Shown in pieces: positions 21,564-31,238 of a stretch of 60,000 bases of DNA. The stretch spans positions 143,506,476-143,566,475 of the forward strand of contig NC_081413.1 of NCBI RefSeq assembly GCF_030272615.1, given 5' to 3'. The stretch is from Cryptomeria japonica (Eukaryota; Streptophyta; Pinopsida; Cupressales; Cupressaceae). Below the pieces are notes generated by a model. The model ran no database searches. It saw nothing but the letters and a program-made list of their open reading frames with translations, and was not told the DNA's origin. Both the position numbers and the translations under genes were made by a program. How positions within the stretch are numbered: the first letter of the stretch is position 1; every line of letters begins with the position of its first letter.

Positions 21564-22021
21564 ATGTGCTAACCAATCTTGTCTACACGCTAAACTACTT
21601 ATCACGCGCTACCCTCTCCTCGCTAAGCTCTACTAAATCTACCCTATGCGCTAGCAAAAACCTATGTGCTACCCTTTTCTTCCAAAGCGCCACCTAATCT
21701 AACCCTAAGCGCTAAACTACCCTATGCGCTATTCTATTTTTCTTTTGCGCTACATATCTATCCCTATGTGCTAGCTCATACCTACGCGCTATCTAGCCCT
21801 ACCCATGCGACCTCCTGGAAACCCTCTGCGCTAGCTATCTCCTATGCGCTACCTATTTTACCCGTTGCGCTACCTTGTGTTCCCAGTGCGCTAACCTAAC
21901 CCTACGCGCTACCCTAACCTGTTGATGCGCTACCCTACACTTTTCGGATGCTACCCTATTCATTAAACCCTACGCGCTACGGAACCTATTATATGCACTA
22001 TTAATTGCCCCTGATGCGCTA
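21564..22021 (-). repeat. Motif array 3: about 23 octamers (ATGCGCTA on +), 21-21-18 bp pitch, inverted
   Basis: Plus-strand starts: 21564, 21585, 21604, 21625, 21646, 21664, 21685, 21707, 21724, 21745, 21766, 21784, 21805, 21826, 21844, 21865, 21886, 21904, 21925, 21946, 21972, 21993, 22014. The core is the reverse complement of arrays 1 and 2. Steps follow 21-21-18, a 60-bp super-period from 21664 to 21904. Cores are ATGCGCTA, ACGCGCTA, TTGCGCTA, ATGTGCTA and similar, with more intact GCGC centres than array 1. Many copies extend to CCTATGCGCTACC. The array ends about 575 bp before the polypurine tract. Confidence 0.92.
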
Positions 22022-22596
22022 AACCGCCAAATCTGCGTGACAAAATTGAAAAAATGATCAAAAACGATAAAATAAAATATCCAAAAGGGGTCAAAAAGGT
22101 TGACTTATTGGTGGTCCATACGCGACAGGCCTCCAATATCTCCGAACGCGCTCAAATCGATGCGTAGCATAAGGAACCGGCATGTTGACTTCTCTCCAAA
22201 AATCACTTTCTCCAAGGTCAACAAGCACAAATGAGACAAAACAAATCACTTTTTCCCTTTTATAGGGTAAATCAAAATTAGGGTTACATGGAGGGACGCG
22301 TAAAATTGCTCGCAGTGTCTCCTACAACCCTACCAAATGGCAATATCGGGAGATGAATCAAATTACCACATTCAACATAGACAAAATTTTACAATGCAAT
22401 GAAATTTATCTAAATTATCTAAATCAAATCAAAATTTTCAAAAAAATTTATTCATCTCCCGAGGACGCATTATCAACATCGTTTATCAAATTTGGGGCAT
22501 GACATGAAAATCTCAAAATGACATAAAATTTGATCATAACTAAATCATGACAACACGTCATTTTCTTTGAATCAACATGTGCACACACATCACTTC

Positions 22597-22610
22597 AAAG
22601 AGGGGCAAAA
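22597..22610 (+). promoter_or_regulatory. Polypurine tract of the Tat element
   Basis: AAAGAGGGGCAAAA directly abuts the 3' LTR (TGTAGACG). The position and purine run with one C are typical of gypsy plus-strand primers. Confidence 0.9.
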
Positions 22611-24025
22611 TGTAGACGTGTAAAAATGACCATATTCCTAAATGAATATTTTATGTTCATTCCTCTATTTTAGTTAAATCTAATTTAACTAAATCACCTA
22701 CATTCCTCTGTTTAATTAAGTAAATTATTCAATTTATTTAGTTAAATTCACTTAAGCCCTTTATGTCATTTAATTAAATAAATCATTTTATTTAATTAAA
22801 ACCCTTCTTCTTGCCTTTTAATTAAATTTACATTTAATTAATAGTTTACCCCAAATTGAATAAATCTAATTTATTCAATTTCCAAAATTGCAACCAAATT
22901 GAAATAAAGTAATTTATTTTAATTAATTCTATTTTCCCTCACCCACTTGCATTTTCCTACATCTCCCACTTGCATCCTAAACCCTATTCCTAATTTCTTC
23001 TAGAATCCATCTAATCCTAATTAATTAGCCTAACCTCATCCATTATCCCCTTTCCCTAAATTTGAGGAGGTCACTTCTCAAATTTGGAGTAAAGTCTTCA
23101 AAAGGCATTAAAGCCTTTATCCATTCAACAAGCTAAATTGTTGAATACCCCCAAATTTGGAAGGACACTTACAAATTTGTCCCCAAAGTCTTCAAACCAT
23201 TAATGGTTAACTAACCCTTAGTGGCATGGTTAGGGACTTTTTGACTAACTTAACCTCCATCTAACCCAAGGGTCTCATCAAGCATTTATTGCTTTGACCA
23301 TGGTTATTCCTTTAACCTTTGCACAAGAGTTTACCCCTTGGATAAAAGCTTTATCCAATGGATAACCCTAACCTAACCTTAACCCTTACCTCCTTATGTT
23401 GACAATTGTCACCATTTCATTGGTGAAAATTGAAAACATGGATTGACAACTTTCAAACTTGACCCTTGATTAACTCTTTCAATCCTGACCATCCATTGCC
23501 CTATTTTCACTATAAATAGAGCTCTCTTTCCTCCATTTTAAGGATCCATGCAAGCTTTTAGTATCTCATTTATGCTCGATTTTATTAACACATCTAGCTT
23601 CTCTTTGTAATAGGAATTAATCTAATAAGCATTTTAGACTATTTCCTTTATCATTAGCTTAACTCATAAACTAGTATATCATGTTAGGATAGTATTGCTA
23701 CTAATCTTGTCATCTTATAAATCTAGTTTATTGCATTTGTAGAATCATGCATAGATAGGATGCATTTTCATAACTAAATCAATCATAAGCATCCCTCGTT
23801 CTTTCATTTGTCATCCCTAAGCCACTTTGCTCAGTGATCTGAGAGCAAAGGCATTGGCTTGAGGGACCTTGTGAGATAGAGAACCATGGAACCAACCTTG
23901 GGAAGTTGAGTCATCATTCATGACTCCATAACTTGCACCAAGAAGTCCTATGGGTGTGTGGACAGGCCTCTTTGAGCTTCATTTTTCACATTTTAAGTTT
24001 CATCGCCTTGATTTTCCCACATACA
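22611..24025 (+). repeat. 3' LTR of the Tat element (1,415 bp)
   Basis: Aligns with 5452-7031. It lacks 61 bp found in the 5' LTR; the missing segment is bounded by the direct repeat CCT, as expected for slippage or illegitimate recombination. It has one copy of the block that is doubled in the 5' LTR, and keeps about 26 bp (around TCTAGTTTATTGCATTTG) missing from the 5' LTR. Confidence 0.95.
23511..23519 (+). promoter_or_regulatory. TATA box in 3' LTR
   Basis: TATAAATAG, matching 6412-6420. A transcript starting here would read out into the downstream LINE-A ORF2 in sense. Confidence 0.7.
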
Positions 24026-26657
24026 ATACTATTTGCAAAGTTTTATCAAAAGCATTGGCAAACAGAATAAAAAGAGTGTTTCCCTCTATTATATCAGAAG
24101 AATAAACAGGTTTTGTCCCTAGCAAATCCATCTTAGAGGGAGTGATTATTACACAAGAAGTAATTCATTGTATCCAATGAAATCTAGAACCCAATATGTT
24201 GGTTAAATTAGACATCAAAAAAGCCTACAACAAAGTGGATTGGATATTTTTATGTAAATGCATGGAAGCCTTTGGCTTTGCTAGACAATATATAAATTTA
24301 ATCTTCAACTGGATTTATAGTCCAAAATTTTTCATACTAATCAATGGATCTCCATAGGGGTACTTTGACACCTCGAGGGGATTGGGACAAGGGGATCCCT
24401 TATTCCCCTTTATGTTTATCATCTTGGCAGAAGCATTTGGCAGGGCAATAAGTAATGCACATCTTCTAGGTAAGATTAAAGGGATTAATGTAACCGAGGG
24501 GGTTACAAACATAACCCATCAACAGTTTGCAGATGATATGATGCTCTTTGGAGTAGGGAATAACTCTAAAGAAAAAGAATTTAGGGCAATATTAAATAAA
24601 TACCCTAAGGCTTCAGGTTCAAATGGTCAATGTGAATAAATCATAAATATATTTCATGAACACCAATGGTAGGACTGAGGAAGATATAGGTCATATTTTA
24701 GGTTTTAAGAAGGGGGAATTTCCTTGCAATTATCTGGGGCTACCATTGGATAAAGGGAGTAGGAATAATAAGCTTTGGGTTCCAATTATGTCAAAAATAG
24801 AGCAAAAGGGATTCCTGGAAAGGGAAATGGTTATCAAATGCTGGCAGAGCTACAATGCTAAAATCAGTCCTCCCTGCCATTCCCACATATCAAATATCCT
24901 GTGTGACATTGTCTCAAGGAGATAAAGCAAAGATGGATAAAAAATGAGGATGTTTTATTGGCAAGGAACATTAGAGGAAAGGAAATTGGTATTAATGAGC
25001 TGGGAGAGAATATGTAAACCAATAGATGAAGGAGGAATGGGGTTGAAAAATCTGAGCTGGCAGAGTAAGGCTTTAGGGGCAAAATTAGTATGGAAAATGT
25101 ATAAAGATCCTGGTAGGAAATGGTTTAAGATTTTGTGGAAGAAATATTTGTATGGTTCAGACCCAAGTAATATATTTAGAACATTGAACCCTCCTAAGGG
25201 ATATAGGGTTTGGAACTTCACCTTAGATAGTAGGAAACTAATCTTAGATAAAATTACTTGGGATATAGCAGATGGTAATAAATTTATTTTTTGGATTGAT
25301 TCATGGGGTGGGTATACAACGTTAGATAGCATTCCCATCAACCCTAGAATTAAGGAGGTATTAAGGAATCTATGTGGAGACTATTTAAAGGACTATATTG
25401 ATATCCCTAGCAGAGATCCTATCCTTAGTTGGAGATGGAAGGATCTAGATCAGGCACCTCTTTCTGAGACAGAAAAAAGAGAACTCAGAGACGCCTTATC
25501 AAAAAGACATATTACAATTAAGAAAGGAGAGGATAATATTAATTTTGATAGGTTGAAATTTGGGAGATTATAAAGTTAAATAAGGATATGTGCAACAGAT
25601 TAAATCCCAACATTGGGAAAAGACAAACATTCTCATTCATCTGTGTTGGGATAAAGCATGTTCACCTAAAGAAAGAATGTTTATGTGGGCAAAATTACAA
25701 AAAAGAATCCTGACTGCAAATTGGTTTATAAAAAATGGTTTTGAAGGCCCCTCTAGATGCATGCTCTATGAAGAAAATGAGGAAACAACAAATCATCTCT
25801 TAATGAGTTGCCCTTACACCTTGAAATGTTGGGATTGGCTCTGCAGGAAATTAGATTGGAAGACAACTCTATCCAATGATCTAATGATCAATATGAAAAT
25901 TTGGATGGTGTTGTGCAAAAACAGTCTTTATTGGGTGATTTGGAAATTAACACCCTCCATCTTGGTTTGGAAAGTATGAAAAGAAAGGAATAGGAGGATT
26001 TTCCAAGGTAAGAAATTGGAATCAGTTAATCTTTGCAATAAGATAGAAGCAACAATTGTAGAGACTACCAATAATAGAATTAGGAATGGGAATCTAAAAG
26101 ACTGCACATTTTCAACATGGGATAGTAAAATAAGGAAGGAATGGTATGGCTTAATCATACCTCCTCATTATGGGAAAGGGGGTAAGGAGAGAAAACTCCT
26201 TGGGGAACAATGTAAGTGGTCAAAACTAGACTTTGGCTGGTATAAACTCAACTTCGATGGTGCATCCAGAGGTAACCCAAGAAGAACTAGAATTGGTTGC
26301 ATCCTTCATCATTGGGATGAGTCCATATGTGCAAAATTAGCCAGACCTATTGGAAAGGTAACTAACAATATAGCAGAAACGGATGCCCTTATAGAAGGAT
26401 TACTGTTGAGTAAAGATTTAGGCATTAGAAAATTGGTCATAGAAGGTGATTCACAAATGATAATTAATGCAATTAGGACTAAAAACACTCCAAACTGGAA
26501 ACTGAACTCTAGGCTTAGTAGAGCTATACAAATACTAGAATTTTTTGAAGAGTTAACAATCAATCACATTTATAGAGAACGAAATCTAGAGGCGGATAGA
26601 CTTGCTAATTTGGGTGCATATGGAATCTTTATTGAGAAGATAAGATGTATAGACTAA
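24026..26657 (+). pseudogene. LINE-A ORF2, 3' part: reverse transcriptase, zf-RVT, RNase H
   Basis: Resumes the RT exactly where 5451 stopped (ICKVLSKALANRIKRV, then TGFVPSKSI). RT motifs: KLDIKKAYNKVDW (first Asp), GLGQGDPLFPFMF and QFADDMMLF with intact FADD (about 24525). Then FPCNYLGLPL. Frameshifts lie near 24640, 24935 and 25570; stops near 24105, 24180 and 24356. A zf-RVT-like segment (RMFMWAKLQKRILT...NHLLMSCPY) is at about 25675-25815. RNase H at about 26215-26610 has FDGASRGNP, NNIAETDALIEG, VIEGDSQMI and NLEADRLANLG, so its acidic residues look intact. Normally this enzyme reverse-transcribes LINE RNA at the nick. Confidence 0.9.
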
Positions 26658-26817
26658 TCTCCGTGAGGTTTATAGAATATGGTTGTTACTTGCAATCTAG
26701 CGGCGGGATAGTTGAAGTCGAGATTCGTCTTTCAAATCGATAGGTCTTCTCTCTATATATATAAATTTTATTCTCTAAGGCCTCTATATTTTAGGAATTG
26801 AATATTAACTATAGAAG

Positions 26818-27818
26818 ATGATAGTATTTCTAAGTAGAGTGGGACTAGTTAAATCTAGTAAATATGGTGAGTTATTATCTCCACGTCAATGGCAAGAGAT
26901 TAGGGAGGGGGCCCATAGAAGCATCAAAAAAAATTTAGGCAACATTATTAGCTCGCAGGTAGATGATTGCATCAATATTTGCTTTAAAACTTTGAAGCCC
27001 TTCACATGTACCAATTCATGCAAAACACCATGTCTTAGCAGTTGGTATTATTAATGATTTCCCTAAGGAAGATATTTCTAGAATATATGATAGTAACAGA
27101 CAGAGTTCGGAAGCGGATAGAATAGTTGTGGAATTATGAAAATGGGTTTGAATCTTAGGTTGGTCTTTGCAAATGAAAACAGACTCATGGAATTTAGGGG
27201 TAAGATTAACTTTGAAAGATGGGGTAGAGTGTTGAACAAATTGGATGACTTGGCTTGCAGGGCAGTCCGAGAGATTATGGAAGAAGAATATGTCAACAAT
27301 GAATTTCGATATTGTGTTAATTTTTATATTCCTGCAAAATTTGTTGCTATTCTACTTATGATAGGAATTCATAAGGGTGAGATCATTCAATTAAGCAGAA
27401 GCATCTTCAAAGAGGAATTTTTGGGTAATCTAGAGCTAGTCATGGAAAGTGTTGATGAGAACATGATGATATCTTTCCTGGAAGATTACGAGGTAGTTAC
27501 AAGATCAGAAGAGGTGCAGAATGTTTAGATACAAATTGCCAAACAACCTCTATTGGAATTAAGGGACAAGTAGCTTTTGATCAAAGGAGGGAATATATTT
27601 TAAGAAATGTAAATTTTCTATTCAAATGGCTACATTTGAAGGAGGCTCCTAGTAACAAGTGGTGGGTTGAATATCTTAGGACTGAAGGATTTGAGCCATT
27701 GAATGATATATCAGATGTGCCTTTGGAGAGGGTTTTGGTTCTGTCATCGATGATAATTAGGGTAGCATGGGTTAGGGGAGAATCAAAGAAAGAACACAAA
27801 GCCACTAGTAGAGACTAG
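26818..27818 (+). pseudogene. LINE-A third ORF, unknown protein
   Basis: Open segments 26818-27054, 27136-27528 and 27636-27818, all on the sense strand and in order, follow the RNase H stop by about 160 bp. Content: a helical Lys/Arg/Glu-rich protein. The central segment has NEFRYCVNFYIPAKFVAILLMIGIHKGEII, then FKEEFLGNLELVMESV. A similar layout (Arg-Tyr, Tyr/Leu-rich strand, Gly-Asp/Glu, then YLxELE) is visible in the LINE-B third ORF, but the match is weak by eye. No known family recognised. It may be a decayed version of the same third ORF. Confidence 0.45.
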
Positions 27819-28754
27819 AACACAGATAGAGATGAAGCAAGGCCTTCAACCTCAAGGACTATGGAAATGGACTATGATTACATCAACCTCAACATCATGT
27901 AGGACTGAGATTCTTAAGGGAAATTTTGGTTTGAAGCTACCTTTTCTAAAGGGGTAATTTGGTCTTTACAACATATAGATGTAGCTCTATGGCTTGGTCT
28001 AGGAGGACCCTGCTTAGTAGTTTTAGATATAGATAGGATACTTAGTCCCATTTAAGTTGGTATATAGACTCTATAGATGGAGTGGATACTTTTATAAATA
28101 TTAATAGTTTTCAGGAGAATGATCGAACATGGAAGGTTCAGTTTAAAACCTGATCGATTTAGCATATGGTTTTTTTAAGTTTATGTATACAGACACTAGT
28201 TTATATTATGCTGCCACATTTTGGATGAATACTTAATCAATATGAATGAACTTAATATTTAGATGAAATGATTTTTTTGTGGTTTGCAGTGGTGTGTTCT
28301 TCTATATTTTATGATCAAATGGTAATAATTTGATTTGTGGGTTTTATAAGATACAGTTTGGTAGTGATTCTCAGCTAAGTATCAGGATGTTTGTGTTTTA
28401 AGTGTTTTTCATGAGATAGTAAGTAGTCGTATTTTAAGATTAACTTTCTAATTCAGTGGTATGGTTGTTATTTTTTAGAGGTCAGGTTGGTGGTAGGTTG
28501 GCTCAATAGATGAGTAAATTAGACTGATTTTTCCTATCGCTCAATGGCATAATTCGAGTGCTGGCAAAAGGAAGAATAATCAATAAGCAGTTTTGGATTA
28601 GCTATTATAATACTTTTGTGTAGCTTTATTATTTTAACATCTATTTTGGCAAAATTGTGGAGGTGTATGTAGACATGATAGGAGGTTACTAGGTAAGGCT
28701 TTCTATTCACAGCCCTTCATTTTGGCTTAAGCCTCTTATTAATTAAAAAAATAT
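27819..28754 (+). other. LINE-A 3' untranslated tail
   Basis: T/G-rich, no coding frame, ending GGCTTAAGCCTCTTATTAATTAAAAAAA, consistent with a LINE 3' end and short A-run. GGCTTAAGCC is a perfect 10-bp palindrome at about 28728. Confidence 0.5.
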
Positions 28755-28765
28755 ATTATTTATTT

Positions 28766-29267
28766 TTAAAAAAAAGTCTAGTTATATATTAAAAACTATA
28801 TTTCCAAAACTTAAGAAAAAAAATCCTATATTATAGATATATCATAAATAATAATTATGAATTTAAGTTTACTTTATTTATATTTATCATAAAACATTAT
28901 TTTATTTTAAAGAATGTATATTTTAATTAATGAGATATTTATATTTAATCATGCAATTAATAATGCACATGATAAATAAAGTAACTAATTAAAAAAAACC
29001 ACATGTTATAAAGTAAAAGTAAATAATTTAAAAATAAGTAAAAGAAATACTTATAAAAAAGAAAGATGGTTATGTAATACATGCTTTTTAAAGTGCCACA
29101 TAGTGGCAAGTACTTGCCTCTTAATATTGTAGTGCAAATAATACATGTGATAAGATAAGTAGATAAATAAATGAATAATTCATAATGTATAATGAATTTT
29201 AATTAATATATAAAAATATTAAATATAATTATGATTCTTATTTTATTAAATTTATAATTTGTTTAAA
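28766..29267. other. AT-rich spacer
   Basis: Over 80% A+T by inspection, with many TTAAAAATAA words. No gene, motif array or RNA structure was identified. Confidence 0.6.
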
Positions 29268-29278
29268 ATAAAATTATA
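29268..29278 (+). repeat. Target-site duplication of LINE-D (partner 32861-32871)
   Basis: ATAAAATTATA directly next to the LINE-D 3' end; the second copy directly abuts the 5' end. A length of 11 bp is in the usual range for LINEs. Confidence 0.65.
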
Positions 29279-29468
29279 ATTATTTTTTATTACGGGAAAA
29301 CCAGGTTTTGAAAGGATCCCGAAACCCTTTACAAAGGAACCATAAAAGATAAAAGCATTAAGAAACTAAACAGGACAGACAGTGAAAAAACCAGCAAAGT
29401 GCTGGGCAAAACCAACACAAAAGTCCAACACTACCAACAACAACCAACAAAAACATAAAAAAGACAAA

Positions 29469-30990
29469 TTACATTATGTTTTTAAGGGCATTAGTCAATT
29501 TCTCGCTAATCCCTTGCGTTTCTTTGATATTCTCCCTGAGGATAGGGATTTCCTTTGATGAAGCCAAGGCAACCTTTTTCACGCTCGCCCTGGTCCTTTT
29601 AGCCGCACCTCTAGGAGCACTATCCATATTCTCAGCCTCAGTAGTAGCCTCTTCATCATCAAGGTCCACAATAGACTTGGTAGGACTGGGACCATCAAGG
29701 TGTTTGGCTATTTCCTCCATGTTCCTGGTCGCAGAGTTGAGGATATCAAGAACTAGAATCAGGAAGTTCTTCATGGCAGCCTTCCCTTCCTCCAGCTTGT
29801 TGATCTGAACTTCCAGTTTCTCCACCTTTTCATCCATTTCCTTTTTCCATTGCTCCAGGTTGCTTTCACCTTTCTATCCCTGCTCTTCCTCATGTTTAGC
29901 CTTTTTGCCATTTTATTGTTTTCTTCATAAACCCATCTATTGAAACCCAAACGAGCATCAGACTGGTTCTTAAGCTTATCCAAGATAAGCATACCAGTAT
30001 TTATCTCATCACTAGCTCTATCCTTTTCCATGCTCGTATCCTCCTTATCCTTGTTTAGCTCTGTTTCCATTTCCTTGTCCTCCTATTTTTTCTAGTTATC
30101 TGGCTCCTCCATGGGCTGGTTGTTGAGATCACCAAGGCTCGCAATGTGGGTAGGTTCCTCCTTATTACCCTCATCCTCTTCCTATTTTTCCTTCTCATTA
30201 CCACTGTCCATTCTGGATGTTTCCTTGACCGAGTTGTTCTAATCAGAATCTTCCTCTTCTCCTCCTTCCTCTTCCCCACTTCCTCATCTTTCCAGCTCTC
30301 TGCCCTATCAGTATCATCAGTCTCCATATCACTACATTCTTTTCCCATATACTTAGGATCAACCTCCACATCCTTATGTTTATGGCTCACTTTTCCTCTT
30401 TCCTTTGCCCGGGGATACCGACAGCCTTTTGTTTTCCTGAACCACCAAAATCTTACAATGCTCATAAATGAGCAAAATAAGACCATAATGTAGCACAGGA
30501 GAAGATGGGTTCTTACTATGCTTGTTCAACGAGCGCAACAGGGACCTGAAAAGGTAATAAGGAAGAGACACCCTTTTCTCATGCCTAAAGTGGTTCAAAA
30601 GCACAAAGTGATAGCTATGGACCCTAGTGAAGCGGCCCTCCACAGTGATGTACTCCATAATGGCATTAAGCACAAAACCAAAAAAAAAATTAATGTTAGA
30701 TGCTTCATAATACCCCCCAGACACTTTGCCTAATTTAGCTCTCTCCTTATCTTTGCGTGGAAAGAGCTTCACAACATTATTGGAGACTTTCAAGTCCCTA
30801 AAGAAATTGAGGCCAATATGGGGTATACCTGTGACCATAGAGATGAGGTCCGCGTCCAACTTGAATTTGACACCATGGATTTTGAAAGTGCCATTTTTCC
30901 AGTTTTCAGTCACTGTAGTAACCACCAAGTTAACTCTTCTTTTGTCATAATCCACCAGTTTTTCCATGAACGACATCATAAAACCCTTCT
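29469..30990 (-). pseudogene. LINE-D third ORF: helical protein with coiled-coil, basic C-terminus
   Basis: About 500 codons on the minus strand downstream of RNase H. The segment 30979-30380 is open for 199 codons: TENWKNGTFKIHGVKFKLD..LISMVTGIPHIG, then FFFGFVLNAIMEYITVEGRFTRVHSYHFVLLNHFRHEKRVSLPYYL and PVLHYGLILLIYEHC. This has the look of plant transposon-associated globular domains with a short strand followed by helices, but I cannot name the family. A charged Asp/Glu/Lys linker (about 30430-30060, frameshift near 30400, stops where Gln fits) follows. Next is a coiled-coil-like segment MDEKVEKLEVQINKLEEGK (29837 on) and an NLS-like KRTRASVKK near 29565. It lies inside one insertion bounded by a target duplication, so it belongs to the LINE. 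Confidence 0.65.
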
Positions 30991-31238
30991 CCAGCTTTGT
31001 CTAGACCTTGGGCATCTCCCGCCATCTAGAAGGGTTATCGGGTTCCTCTCTTCTAAGGTCACCTCCCATTCTTGAATTCGTTCTGCAATTTCTTTGCTTC
31101 AGCAAATTCAAAGCGAGCTTCCAGATGACACTCGGACACTTGAAAATAAGCACCCATAGAGCGTACAAATTTTTAATATTCTTATTTAAAACTCTGCCCT
31201 TCTGACAAGCTATCATCTCCTTTTTAAATTTTTGATGT

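Larger units (their letters stand above)
5452..24025 (+). mobile_element. Complete Ty3/gypsy LTR retrotransposon, Tat lineage (18,574 bp)
   Basis: Bounded by two LTRs starting TGTAGACGT and ending CCCACATACA, with a primer site at 7036, a polypurine tract ending at 22610 and ATACT duplications. The coding order gag, protease, RT, RNase H, second RNase H, integrase, then a long region with an antisense ORF before the 3' LTR, is the Tat/Ogre/Retand layout. The internal region is 15,579 bp. By eye the LTRs differ by about two dozen substitutions over roughly 1.39 kb of shared sequence (about 1.7%), plus large indels, which suggests insertion some millions of years ago if the host mutates slowly. 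Stops and frameshifts in all genes show it cannot move on its own. Confidence 0.95.
1702..28754 (+). mobile_element. LINE-A: L1-type non-LTR retrotransposon, interrupted by a Tat LTR element
   Basis: In order: ORF1 with a DUF4283-like segment, then ORF2 with apurinic endonuclease, reverse transcriptase, zf-RVT and RNase H, then a third ORF and a T/G-rich 3' tail ending in an A-run. The RT is split at 5451/24031 by the Tat element, and the RT reading continues in the expected order on both sides. Without the insert the LINE is about 8.5 kb. Both ends abut the low-complexity 11-mer ATTATTTATTT, taken as a tentative target duplication; the true 5' end could lie elsewhere. Stops and frameshifts throughout show it is inactive. 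Confidence 0.8.

Noticed and set aside
21666-21899. 77-codon open frame with Tyr-Ala-Leu heptads as a protein
   Set aside because: It is the translation of motif array 3. Stops follow in the same frame and the indels in the array break the phase, so coding is not supported.
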